A stretch of 64,000 nt of DNA from Curvibacter lanceolatus ATCC 14669 (lineage in GTDB: Bacteria > Pseudomonadota > Gammaproteobacteria > Burkholderiales > Burkholderiaceae_C): NCBI RefSeq assembly GCF_000381265.1, contig NZ_KB906259.1, positions 1-64,000 on the forward strand, given 5' to 3'. Positions within the stretch are counted from its first letter, which is position 1, and each line of letters opens with the position of its first letter. A program made the position numbers and the translations under genes. Positions 20,179 to 28,806 of the stretch are shown in pieces. The notes beneath the pieces were generated by a model. The model had not been told where the DNA came from. It ran no database searches and worked only from the letters and a program-made list of their open reading frames with translations.

Positions 20179-23100
20179 GGTTGTGCAGGCGGCGCGCCAC
20201 CAGGTGGCAGACCTCGCCCTCGCGCTGCCACAGCCCGTCCACCGCCATCAGGCGCGAGCCCAGCAAAGCCTCGCGCTGCTCGGCCACCACGGGGGCCCAC
20301 ACAATCACATTGACCACGCCGGTCTCGTCTTCGAGCGTGACGAACACCGTGCCCTTGGCTGTGCCCGGGCGCTGGCGCACCGTGACCAGGCCGCAGGCCT
20401 GCACACGGCGGCGCCCTGGCACCGCCTGCAATTGCTCGGCACTGAAGATGTGGCGCCGCGCCAGCTCGGCGCGCAGCAAGGCCAGCGGGTGCCGACCCAG
20501 GCTCAGGCCGGTGGCCTGGTAATCCCAACCCAGGGCTTCGGCCTCGCTGGCCGTGGGCAGGGCCAACGGGGCCTCATGCACCGGCGCGTGCTGCAGCAGG
20601 CGGGGCGCGCGGTGCAGCGCGGCGCTCTGCCACACCTGCTGGCGGCGGTGCCCGGCCAGGCCCGCCAGGGCATTGGCCGCCGCCAGCGCGGCCAGATCGA
20701 CTGCATCCAGCCCGGCCTCGCGGGCCAGGCGCTCCACGCTCAGCGGCTGGCCGCTGCGGCGCAATTGCACCAGCCGCCGGGCCTGAGCCTCGCCCAGGCC
20801 CTTGACCTGCTGCAAGCCCAGGCGCACCGCGGGCTGGTGCGCGCCGGCCCAGCCCGGCGGCTCCAGGGTGCTGAGCCAATCGCTGTGCAGCACATCCACC
20901 GGGCGCACCTCCACCCCATGGCGGCGCGCGTCCTGCACCAGCTGCGATGGGCCGTAAAAGCCCATGGGCTGCGAGTTCAGCAAGGCCGCCAGAAAACAAG
21001 CCGGCTCGTGGCATTTGAGCCAGGCGCTGGCATAGGCCAGCAAGGCAAAGCTGGCGGCATGGCTTTCCGGAAAGCCGTACTCGCCAAAGCCCTCCATCTG
21101 CTTGAAGATCGACTCGGCAAACTCCAGCGTGTAGCCGTGCGCAGCCATGCCCTCGAACAGGCGCTCGCGCAGGTGGCCGATGCCGCCCTTGCGCTTCCAG
21201 GCCGCCATGCTGCGGCGCAGTTGGTCGGCCTCCTCGGCACTGAAGCCGGCCGCCACCATGGCGATCTGCATCACCTGTTCCTGGAAGATGGGCACGCCCA
21301 GGGTGCGCTCCAGGGCCACCTCCAGCCCGGCCGGGCAGTCATTGGCCTCCAGGCCCTGGCGCCGCCGCAGGTAGGGGTGCACCATGCCGCCCTGGATGGG
21401 CCCGGGCCGCACGATGGCCACCTGCACCACCAGGTCATAGAACTCACGCGGCCTCAGCCGGGGCAGCATGCTCTGCTGGGCCCGCGACTCGACCTGGAAC
21501 ACGCCCACCGTGTCGGCCCGGCACAGCATGTCGTAGGTGGGCCCGTCTTCGCGCGGTACGTCGGCCAGGCCAAAGGGCCGGCCACGCCACAACCCCATGA
21601 ACTGGAAGCTGCGCTGCAGCGCGCTGAGCATGCCCAGGGCCAGCACATCGACCTTGAGCAGGCCCACCTCGTCGATGTCGTCCTTGTCCCACTCGATGCA
21701 GGTGCGCCCGGCCATGCGGGCATGCACCACGGGCACGGTGGCATCCAGGCGCTCGCCGCTCAGCACAAAGCCGCCCGGGTGCTGCGACAGGTGACGTGGA
21801 AAACCCAGCACCTGCTGCGTCAAGGCCAGCCAGCGCTGCAGCAAAGCGGCGTCCAGGGCCAGACCCAGGCTCTGCAGGCGCAGCCCCAGGTCGGCCGGTG
21901 CATCCCACCACTGCAGATGGCGCGCCAGCACATCGACCACCGGGGCCGGCACCCCCAGCGCAAAGCCCACATCGCGGATGGCGCTGCGCGGGCGGTAGCA
22001 GATCACCACCGCCACCAGCGCGGCATGGCCCCGGCCGTACTTGCCGTACAGGTACTGGATCACCTCCTCGCGGCGCTGGTGCTCGAAGTCGACATCGATG
22101 TCGGGCGGCTCCTTGCGGGCGCGGCTGATGAAACGCTCGAACAACAGGCTGTGGCGACCCGGGTCGATCTCGGTGATGCCCAGACAGAAGCACACCGCCG
22201 AATTGGCCGCCGAGCCCCGGCCCTGGCACAGGATGTGGCGTTGGCGGGCAAACCACACCACGTCGTGCACGGTGAGAAAGTACTTCTCGTAGCCCAGCTC
22301 GCTGATCAAGGCCAGCTCGTGCTCGAGTTGGGCGCGCACCGCCTCGGGCGCGCCCTCCGGGTAGCGGCGCCGCACCCCGGCCTCGACCTCGTGGCGCAGG
22401 TGCTGGGCCGGGCTCAGGCCGGGGGGCACCAGGGCCGGCGGGTATTCGTAGCGCAGCTCATCGAGGCTGAAGCGGCAACGCGCGGCCACACGCACGCTCT
22501 CGGCCAACAGCTCGGGCGGGAACAGCGTGGCCAGGCGCAGGCGCGAGCGCAGGTGCGCCTCGGCATTGGCCTGCAGGCTCAGGCCGCAATCGGCCACCGG
22601 GAGGCGCAGGCGGATCGCGCTGAGCACGTCGTGCAGCGGCTTGTCCGATCGCCGGTGCAGGTGCACATCGCCTACCGCCACCAAGGGCAGGCCACAGGCC
22701 TGGCCGGCGGCCTGCAGGGCCTCCAGCCAGCGGGCATCGTCCATGCGCAGCCAGCGGCGCACGGCCAGCCAGGCCCGACCGGGAAAGCTGGCGGCCAACC
22801 CCTGGGCCACCTGGGCCAGGGCCGCGGCCTCGGGGGGGTGGTCTCGCTCGGGGCTCCACAAGGCCAGGCAATCGGCCAGCCGGGCCGGGCTGGCCTGCAG
22901 ATCGGCCCAGCCCAGTTGGTACGCGCCCTTGGGCTGACCGGCCCGCACCTGGGTGATCAGCTGGCACAGCTGGCCATAACCCCGCCGGTTGGTGGCCAGC
23001 AGCACCAGTTGCCCGCCGGGGTCGCCCAGCGACGGGTCGCTGCCCGGCACCGGATCGGGCGGCAGACGAAACTGCGCGCCGATGATCAGCTTGAAGCCCA

Positions 23101-23299
23101 GGCGCTTGGCCTCGCCATGGGCGCGCACCACGCCGGCCACCGAGCACTCGTCGGTCAAGGCCAGGGCCTCATAGCCCAGGGCCTGGGCGCGGGCCACCAG
23201 GTCTTGCGGCCAGGCGGCGCCACGCAGAAAACTGAAGTTCGACAGGCATTGCAGCTCGGCATAGGCCGGCAGGACTGGCCTGGGTATGCTCAGGCTCAT
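20117..23299 (-). CDS. dnaE2: Error-prone DNA polymerase DnaE2
   Basis: A C-family translesion polymerase of the SOS mutagenesis cassette, 1060 aa. The N-terminal PHP domain starts at YAELQCLSNFSFLRGA. The polymerase core has the catalytic acidic motif PDIDVDFEH followed by EEVIQYLYGKYG, and GQGSAANS-like CQGRGSAANS. The C-terminal part includes the helix-hairpin-helix and OB-fold segments. The start ATG 23299 overlaps the imuB stop in ATGA, so it is translationally coupled to imuB. The 3' end overlaps the convergent choice-of-anchor gene by 62 bases. Expression should follow the LexA box upstream of imuA. Confidence 0.95.
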   Translation of the reverse strand: MSLSIPRPVLPAYAELQCLSNFSFLRGAAWPQDLVARAQALGYEALALTDECSVAGVVRAHGEAKRLGFKLIIGAQFRLPPDPVPGSDPSLGDPGGQLVLLATNRRGYGQLCQLITQVRAGQPKGAYQLGWADLQASPARLADCLALWSPERDHPPEAAALAQVAQGLAASFPGRAWLAVRRWLRMDDARWLEALQAAGQACGLPLVAVGDVHLHRRSDKPLHDVLSAIRLRLPVADCGLSLQANAEAHLRSRLRLATLFPPELLAESVRVAARCRFSLDELRYEYPPALVPPGLSPAQHLRHEVEAGVRRRYPEGAPEAVRAQLEHELALISELGYEKYFLTVHDVVWFARQRHILCQGRGSAANSAVCFCLGITEIDPGRHSLLFERFISRARKEPPDIDVDFEHQRREEVIQYLYGKYGRGHAALVAVVICYRPRSAIRDVGFALGVPAPVVDVLARHLQWWDAPADLGLRLQSLGLALDAALLQRWLALTQQVLGFPRHLSQHPGGFVLSGERLDATVPVVHARMAGRTCIEWDKDDIDEVGLLKVDVLALGMLSALQRSFQFMGLWRGRPFGLADVPREDGPTYDMLCRADTVGVFQVESRAQQSMLPRLRPREFYDLVVQVAIVRPGPIQGGMVHPYLRRRQGLEANDCPAGLEVALERTLGVPIFQEQVMQIAMVAAGFSAEEADQLRRSMAAWKRKGGIGHLRERLFEGMAAHGYTLEFAESIFKQMEGFGEYGFPESHAASFALLAYASAWLKCHEPACFLAALLNSQPMGFYGPSQLVQDARRHGVEVRPVDVLHSDWLSTLEPPGWAGAHQPAVRLGLQQVKGLGEAQARRLVQLRRSGQPLSVERLAREAGLDAVDLAALAAANALAGLAGHRRQQVWQSAALHRAPRLLQHAPVHEAPLALPTASEAEALGWDYQATGLSLGRHPLALLRAELARRHIFSAEQLQAVPGRRRVQACGLVTVRQRPGTAKGTVFVTLEDETGVVNVIVWAPVVAEQREALLGSRLMAVDGLWQREGEVCHLVARRLHNLNALLDQTLGALSPRSRDFH

Positions 23300-24612
23300 C
23301 CGAACACCCCGTGCAGAAACCAGCGTGTCGGGCTGCCCCGCTGGGCGTTCAAGGGGCGCACCCGGAACACCCACAGCAAGCCGGCCTGGGCGCTGCGGGC
23401 AATGAAGTAGTCGCGCAGGGTCAGGTCGGGGTCGGCCGAGCCGTGGCCGTCCCACCAACCCGCCTCCAGCCTTTCAGGCCCGGCCAGCAGGGTCAGCGGG
23501 CCGCGGTACTGCGGCCGCTCGCCCACCAGGCGCAGCGGCTCGGGCTCGGGCAGCAGCCAGGGGGGTTGCCAGGCGGTGGCCGTGGCCGGGCGCACCGAGG
23601 CCGGGGTGGGCGGCACCTCGATGGCGGGCTGCCAATGCTGCATGTGCTGAGGCCGGTGGTCAGCCTGCAAGCGGCCGGCCAGCACCCGCCCGGGGCCCAG
23701 GCGTGCGCTGAGGCGCTCCAGGCAGATCGGCAGGGGCTCGCCCCCGGCCAGGTCTTGCGGCAACAGGCTGGCACTGTCGGGGCCCCAGCGCTGCACGCCC
23801 AGCGCCTGCAGGCTCAGGGCCTGCACCGGCGCAGCCAACGTGACACGGGCCAGGTGTTCGGCCAGCAGGCGCTCCAGGTGGGCCACTTCACGCGTGGGCT
23901 GGGCGGTGTGCACCACCAGCTCGGCCCCGGGCGCGCAACCCCGGCGCGGGTCGTGCTGCCAGGCCAGGCGCACCCCGGTCACACCGCTGTGGCGGGCGGC
24001 CAGCCACACGGCCAGGGCCTGCAGCAGGCGGTGTGCCCCCCACATCAGGCCGGCCGCGTGCTCCACCAGGCTGGGGCAGGCCAGGTGCTGTTCGAACTGC
24101 TCGGGCAACACCTGCCAGTCAAACACCTCGGGACGCTGGCCATGAGCGCGGTCCAGGGCGTTCGACAGTTCAGCACCAAAGCGGCGCGCCAGCCCGCCCC
24201 GGGGCAAGGCCCGCACCTGGCCCAGGGTCTGGCAGCCCAGGCGCTGCAGCAGCTCGGCATGCCGGGCCACCTCGGGCAGCGCCTGCAGCGGCAAGGCATC
24301 CAGCGTGGCCGACAGCCGGGCTGCATGGCAGCGGCGCAGTCGCCGCTCGCCAGAGGGCAAGGAACGCGCCAAGGCCAGGGCCGCCAAGGCCGTGGGGGCC
24401 ACGCCGATGCGCTGCACGCCCAGGGCCCCCGCCTCGCCCATGAGGCGGCGCAGCAAGGCTGGCGCCCCGCCGAACAGGCGCAGGCTGGCCTGCACCTCCA
24501 GCACCACGGCGTCCTGCAGCCTGGCCACGCGTGGCGTGTAGCCCAGGGCCCACCACGCCAGCGCCGGCCCAGGCTCAGCCAAGGGGTCGGGCAAGAGCGC
24601 GATCCACCACAT
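23296..24612 (-). CDS. imuB: Y-family polymerase-like protein ImuB
   Basis: ImuB is the non-catalytic Y-family member that links DnaE2 to the sliding clamp during damage-induced mutagenesis. The protein is 438 aa, starts MWWIALLPD and has the palm and little-finger layout of the family (HAEL.QRLGCQTLGQV-type helix-hairpin-helix near residue 145-160). The catalytic acidic residues of active Y polymerases are not evident, as is usual for ImuB. The C-terminal region ends with the conserved block around DYFIARSAQAGLLWVFR. Its 5' end overlaps imuA by 38 bases and its stop overlaps dnaE2. Confidence 0.93.
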   Translation of the reverse strand: MWWIALLPDPLAEPGPALAWWALGYTPRVARLQDAVVLEVQASLRLFGGAPALLRRLMGEAGALGVQRIGVAPTALAALALARSLPSGERRLRRCHAARLSATLDALPLQALPEVARHAELLQRLGCQTLGQVRALPRGGLARRFGAELSNALDRAHGQRPEVFDWQVLPEQFEQHLACPSLVEHAAGLMWGAHRLLQALAVWLAARHSGVTGVRLAWQHDPRRGCAPGAELVVHTAQPTREVAHLERLLAEHLARVTLAAPVQALSLQALGVQRWGPDSASLLPQDLAGGEPLPICLERLSARLGPGRVLAGRLQADHRPQHMQHWQPAIEVPPTPASVRPATATAWQPPWLLPEPEPLRLVGERPQYRGPLTLLAGPERLEAGWWDGHGSADPDLTLRDYFIARSAQAGLLWVFRVRPLNAQRGSPTRWFLHGVFG

Positions 24613-25357
24613 GGCGATCCGGCTTGAAAGGGTTGGGAGACGGGGCCACCACGGTCTGTGACGGTGTGGGTGGCGGTGTGTGTGGCGGCGCCGCCGCCGG
24701 CCCGGCACGCAAGGGCGAAGGCCGGGCCGCAGCCAACAGCAAGGACCGCTCCAGCAGCCGGCCACGGCGTTTGAGCAGCTGCACCTCCAGGGCATCCGCA
24801 GCCCCGGCACGCAGGCCCAGGCGCAGCGGCGCAGGCGAGGCCTGCTGCTGCGCCGCCCAGGGGCGCAGGGCCCACAGGCAAGGCGGGCTGGCCTGCCGCC
24901 CGGCCTGGGCCGCCAGCTGCAGGCGTCGCAGGCCTTGCGACAAGCCCTGCGACAGGCTCTGCGGCAACCAGACCAGCAAGGCCGCCAGCGCCTGGCAACG
25001 CAAGGCCTGCTCGGCGGCCCACAGGCGCTCGGCCGGGCTGCTCGCCTGCACCCAGATCAGCGAGCCCAACGCCAGCCCCTGCCAGGCCAGCGCCGGTAAA
25101 TGAGGTATCAGCGGCGGCCCCACCAGCACCACCGCCCCTTGCTGCGACAGCCGCGCCAGACTGGGGGCCAGCAAGCGCCATTCGCGCCAGCCCGCCTCGG
25201 GCTGCAACACCTCGCTGAGCTGGCCGCAGGGCCAGCCCCCACCGGGCAGCTCGGCATCCAGCGCAGCAAAGCCGCTGGGGCACACCGGTGCAGCGCTGCG
25301 CCCCAGGTCGCTGGCGCGCCAAAGGCTGGGAATGGCATCCAGGAGAAGGGCAGACAT
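24575..25357 (-). CDS. imuA: Translesion synthesis-associated protein ImuA
   Basis: First gene of the imuA-imuB-dnaE2 cassette, 260 aa. It is a RecA-like fold accessory protein (SulA/ImuA group) required for damage-induced mutagenesis. The N-terminal part resembles RecA around ALDAELPGGGWPCGQLSEVL, with a glycine loop in place of a full Walker A motif. The C-terminal 50 residues are proline-rich and degenerate, and this region overlaps the imuB start. A perfect LexA operator lies 27-42 bases upstream of ATG 25357, so the whole cassette should be SOS-induced. Confidence 0.92.
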   Translation of the reverse strand: MSALLLDAIPSLWRASDLGRSAAPVCPSGFAALDAELPGGGWPCGQLSEVLQPEAGWREWRLLAPSLARLSQQGAVVLVGPPLIPHLPALAWQGLALGSLIWVQASSPAERLWAAEQALRCQALAALLVWLPQSLSQGLSQGLRRLQLAAQAGRQASPPCLWALRPWAAQQQASPAPLRLGLRAGAADALEVQLLKRRGRLLERSLLLAAARPSPLRAGPAAAPPHTPPPTPSQTVVAPSPNPFKPDRHVVDRALARPLG

Positions 25358-25383
25358 GGTGAATCGTGGGCCTGATGTGAAAA

Positions 25384-25399
25384 CTGTTTATTTATACAG
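25384..25399 (-). promoter_or_regulatory. LexA (SOS) box upstream of imuA
   Basis: The 16-mer CTGTTTATTTATACAG matches the LexA consensus CTGT-N8-ACAG exactly, with an AT-rich core. Read on the minus strand it contains TATAAAT, which could be the -10 element of the imuA promoter, so bound LexA would block initiation directly. The site is 27 bases upstream of the imuA start. Confidence 0.93.
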
Positions 25400-25576
25400 T
25401 ATTTCAAAACATCCCAAGACAACAGCACAGCCCGCCCAGGGGTCTCTAGGCCCGGGTATCGCGGCAGCCTGTGACCCACGCCACACCTGCGGGCCTTGCA
25501 GCGGTGTTTCGGCATGTTACAAACAGTGGGTGATAGACCTCAGACCGCCGTCCCATCAACCGATCAAGACAGAAGC

Positions 25577-28060
25577 ATGAACAAGACGACACGCGCCATC
25601 AGCCTCCTGGGCCTCTTGTGGAGTTCCCTGGCCCTGGTGGCTTGCGGAGGGGGTGGCGGCGGCAGCAGCACCAGCACGCCCATGGTGGACAGCTATGGCG
25701 TTACCCAATCCAGCAGCTTTGACGGGGGCGTGGCCAGCGCCGCCGGCATCAACGGGGCCGCTTCCGATGGCGCCGTGCTGGCCAATGCGCCGGTCACCAT
25801 CACCGACAGCGCCGGCCACAGCGTGAGCGCCACCACCAACAGCAACGGCATCTACCACGCCCGCATCGACGGCTTTGTGCCTCCGATGGTCGGGGTGGTG
25901 ACCAAACCGGATGGTTCGCGTTGGTACGCTCCTGGCACCGCGGCCCCGGTGGCACGCAGCTTCATCGTGCTGAACCTGACCGGCCTGAGCGACAAGCTGG
26001 CCTCGGACGTGGTGAGCGCCGCCGGCCTGTCGGGCTCGTCGCGCCTCACCCCGACCCTGTTGGCGGCCAACAGCACCGCCCTGGCCCAGGCCAAAGCCAA
26101 CCTGAACAGCAACTTCAGCAGCCAGATCACAGCGGCCGGCTTGAGCACCAGCACTTTCGATCCGGTCACCACCTTGCTGACCAACACCAACACCGGCTAC
26201 GACCTGCTGCTCAACGGCCTGGCCATCAGCAACACCGCCACCACCCCCACGGTGATCGGCACCCGCTACAGCCTCGGCGGCAGCATCAGCGGCCTGGGCT
26301 CGGCGGTCGGCTTGAGCCTGAAGAACGGCAGTGACACCCTGTTCGTGAGCGCCGGTGCCACCAGCTTCGCCTTCAGCCGCCTGATCGCCCCGGGGGCCAG
26401 CTACAGCGTGAGCGTGGCCAGCCAACCCAGCGGCCTGACTTGCAGCGTGAACAACGGCAGCGGCACCATGGGCACGGCCGCCCTGACCAATGTGGCCGTG
26501 GTGTGCAGCACCAGCGTGGCCAGCCTGGGCGGCAGCGTGAGCGGCCTGGGCAGCGCCAGCGGCCTGGTGCTGGCCAACGGCAGCCAGACCGTGAGCGTGC
26601 CGGCCAATGCCAGCAGCTTCACCTTCCCCAGCAACCTGACGCTGGGCGCCAGCTACTGGGTGACCGTGCAGACCCAGCCCACGGGCGCCACCTGCGCCGT
26701 CAACAACGGGGGCGGCACCGTCACCAGCATCGCGCCCATCACCTCGGTGCAGGTGCAGTGCGTGCTCAACACCTACCCGCTGGGCGGCTCGGTGAGCGGT
26801 CTGAGCACCAACGGACTGGTGCTGGGCATCACGGCGCAGAGCGTCAACGTGCCAGCCAACGCGGTCAGCTGGAGCTTTCCGGCCGGTGTGGCGGTGGGCG
26901 TCAACTACAACGTGGCGGTGCGGGCCCAGCCCGTGGGCGCCACCTGCTCGGTGGCCAATGGCAGTGGCACCATGGGGAGCAGCGCCATCAACTCGGTGGC
27001 CGTCAGTTGCAGCACCGCCAGCTACAGCCTGGGCGGCAGCATCAGCGGCCTCACGGGCAGCGGCCTGGTCTTGAGTGCCCTGGGCCAGAGCCTGACCGTG
27101 GCGGCCAACGCCACCCAGTTCACCTTTGACACGCCGGTGGCAGCGGGCACCGCCTACAACGTGCAGGTGCAGACCCAGCCCTCGGGCCAGACCTGCAGCG
27201 TGAGCAACGGCAGCGGCAGCATCGCCGGCAGCGCCGTGAGCAATGTGCAGATCAGCTGCAGCAGCAGCGCCACCACCCTGGGTGGCAGCGTCACCGGCCT
27301 CACGGGCAGCGGCCTGGTGGTGGCCAGCAACGGCCAGAGCCTGTCGATCCCCGCTCCCGGCACGGGCACCAGCACCACCTTCGTCTTTCCGCAGGCACTG
27401 GCCTATGGCACGCCCTACGACGTGACCGTGCCCACCCAGCCCACCAACCAGTACTGCAGCGTGGGCAACGGCAAGGGCAGCATGGCCGGGGTGAACGTGA
27501 GCAATGTGCAGCTCAATTGCGGTGCCGGCTCGTTTGCCCTGAGCGGCACGGCCAATGGCCTGCTGGGCCCGCTGACCCTGGTGGTCAGCAGCACAGGCGA
27601 CACGGCGGCCCTGACCGTGGCCAAGCCCGGCTTCAGCTTTGCCACGCTGATTCCGGTGGGCACGCGCTACCGGGTCTATTCGCAGTTCCCGGCCCTGCGC
27701 GCCTACGCCTGCAACGCGGCGGATGGCACCTTGCCGCCGGGCGGCGTGTCGCTGGTGCTGAGCTGCTTCACCCAGTACGCCCATACACTGACCATCAGCG
27801 GACTGGCCAGCGGCGCCTCGCTGGGTCTGAGCATGACCTTCAGCTACCCCACGGGCAGTTCACCCGACCAGAGTGACACCATGACCCAGACCTTCACCGC
27901 CTCGAACGGCACCCTGACCTACTACCTGCCGGTGGGGGCCCGCTACAACTACGGCATCACGGCCCAGCCGGCCTCGGGCAGCTGCGCCATCAGTCCGACA
28001 GGCACCGACAACGGCAGCCAGACCACCCGTGGCAGTGCTGTGAAGTTCAGTTGCCAATGA
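25577..28060 (+). CDS. Exported lipoprotein with seven cysteine-pair beta repeats
   Basis: An 827-aa lipoprotein. The signal peptide ends in the lipobox LVAC at about residues 21-24, followed by a glycine run. Residues about 48-110 resemble a carboxypeptidase-regulatory or Ig-like module (ANAPVTITDSAG, NSNGIYHARI). From residue 232 to the end there are seven consecutive units of 75-90 residues. Each starts with (S)LGGS(I/V)SGL and has (V/F)xFxxxxxxGxxYxVxVxxQP in the middle. Each ends in a conserved pair of cysteines. The function is unknown; a surface scaffold or adhesin is plausible. Its stop overlaps the nudK start in ATGA, which is a curious linkage to a cytoplasmic enzyme. Confidence 0.8.
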   Translation: MNKTTRAISLLGLLWSSLALVACGGGGGGSSTSTPMVDSYGVTQSSSFDGGVASAAGINGAASDGAVLANAPVTITDSAGHSVSATTNSNGIYHARIDGFVPPMVGVVTKPDGSRWYAPGTAAPVARSFIVLNLTGLSDKLASDVVSAAGLSGSSRLTPTLLAANSTALAQAKANLNSNFSSQITAAGLSTSTFDPVTTLLTNTNTGYDLLLNGLAISNTATTPTVIGTRYSLGGSISGLGSAVGLSLKNGSDTLFVSAGATSFAFSRLIAPGASYSVSVASQPSGLTCSVNNGSGTMGTAALTNVAVVCSTSVASLGGSVSGLGSASGLVLANGSQTVSVPANASSFTFPSNLTLGASYWVTVQTQPTGATCAVNNGGGTVTSIAPITSVQVQCVLNTYPLGGSVSGLSTNGLVLGITAQSVNVPANAVSWSFPAGVAVGVNYNVAVRAQPVGATCSVANGSGTMGSSAINSVAVSCSTASYSLGGSISGLTGSGLVLSALGQSLTVAANATQFTFDTPVAAGTAYNVQVQTQPSGQTCSVSNGSGSIAGSAVSNVQISCSSSATTLGGSVTGLTGSGLVVASNGQSLSIPAPGTGTSTTFVFPQALAYGTPYDVTVPTQPTNQYCSVGNGKGSMAGVNVSNVQLNCGAGSFALSGTANGLLGPLTLVVSSTGDTAALTVAKPGFSFATLIPVGTRYRVYSQFPALRAYACNAADGTLPPGGVSLVLSCFTQYAHTLTISGLASGASLGLSMTFSYPTGSSPDQSDTMTQTFTASNGTLTYYLPVGARYNYGITAQPASGSCAISPTGTDNGSQTTRGSAVKFSCQ
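26270..28057 (+). repeat. Seven tandem degenerate repeats of about 235-270 bp within the lipoprotein gene
   Basis: The units begin near 26270, 26521, 26779, 27025, 27280, 27535 and 27784. The first five are clearly similar in protein sequence (GGSxSGL, then QPxGxxCxVxNGxG); the last two are more diverged. Similarity is at protein level with partial nucleotide identity, which suggests old internal duplication rather than recent expansion. Confidence 0.75.
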
Positions 28061-28806
28061 GCGCGCCAGACAACAGCACCGAGCGCACGCCGCCCCACGT
28101 GCGCCTGCTCGACACCCAGGAACTGGCACACGACTGGACGCGTCTGAGCAAGACGCGCTTTGAGCTGCAGACCCGCGACGGCCGCACCCTGAGCACCGCC
28201 CGCGAGGTCTACCACCTGGGCGACGGGGCCGCGGTGCTGCTGTACAACCGGGCCCAGGGCACGGTGCTGCTGACGCGCCAGTTCCGCCTGCCGGTCTGGC
28301 TGAAGGACGGGGGGGACGGTCAGCTGATCGAAACCTGCGCCGGCCTGATCGACCCGGCTGACAGCCCCGAGTCGTGTGCACGCCGCGAACTCGAAGAAGA
28401 AATGGGGCTGCGCGTGGCGCACCTGCAGCCGGTGTTCCAGGCCTACATGAGCCCCGGCTCGGTGAGCCAGCGGCTGCATCTGTTCTGCGCCGAATACACA
28501 CCGGGCAGCGCCGCCGCCCAGGGCGGCCTGGCCGAGGAGGGCGAAGACATCGAAGTGCTGGAGATGCCCCTGCAGCAGGCCCTGGACATGGTCTACGACG
28601 GCCGAATCCAGGATGGAAAAACCATCATGCTCCTGCTGCACGCGGCCCTGACGGGTCTGGAGGAACTGATCCAGCACAGAACCGATGGAAAAAGCCTGGG
28701 TTCACCTCTTGTTAAAACCTGTGACTTACGTATCGTCTCCAATCAGCAGCACACCTTGAGTGCGCCCCCGCCCCCCCCAACCTGCCCACCCTCGTCTTGC
28801 GCCTGA
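28057..28806 (+). CDS. nudK: NudK-like Nudix hydrolase (GDP-mannose pyrophosphatase type)
   Basis: A Nudix-family nucleoside-diphosphate-sugar hydrolase, 249 aa, close in layout to E. coli NudK, which splits GDP-mannose. Recognisable blocks are REVYHLGDGAAVLLYN, TRQFRLPVWL, the Nudix box AGLIDPxxxPESCARRELEEEMG, and the NudK signature YMSPGSVSQRLHLF followed by EEGEDIEVLEM. NudK proteins end soon after the DGKT block. Here about 45 more residues follow, ending in a polyproline stretch, and that tail may be a late acquisition. The start overlaps the upstream lipoprotein stop and the stop overlaps the next start by one base. Confidence 0.88.
   Translation: MSAPDNSTERTPPHVRLLDTQELAHDWTRLSKTRFELQTRDGRTLSTAREVYHLGDGAAVLLYNRAQGTVLLTRQFRLPVWLKDGGDGQLIETCAGLIDPADSPESCARRELEEEMGLRVAHLQPVFQAYMSPGSVSQRLHLFCAEYTPGSAAAQGGLAEEGEDIEVLEMPLQQALDMVYDGRIQDGKTIMLLLHAALTGLEELIQHRTDGKSLGSPLVKTCDLRIVSNQQHTLSAPPPPPTCPPSSCA
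28709..28736 (+). promoter_or_regulatory. Candidate sigma-70 promoter inside the 3' end of nudK
   Basis: TTGTTA (28709-28714) is followed after 16 bases by TATCGT (28731-28736). It lies about 70 bases upstream of the GGDEF-EAL start, inside the unusual nudK C-terminal extension, and could give that gene its own transcript. The -10 match is moderate. Confidence 0.3.

Noticed and set aside
20120-23410. Open reading frame of 1096 codons on the plus strand
   Set aside because: It is exactly antisense to dnaE2 and imuB, rich in His, Gln, Ala and Gly, with no domain; a GC-driven shadow.
25556-27784. Open frame of 742 codons opposite the lipoprotein
   Set aside because: The repetitive His/Gly/Ala-rich translation merely mirrors the repeats of the lipoprotein gene.
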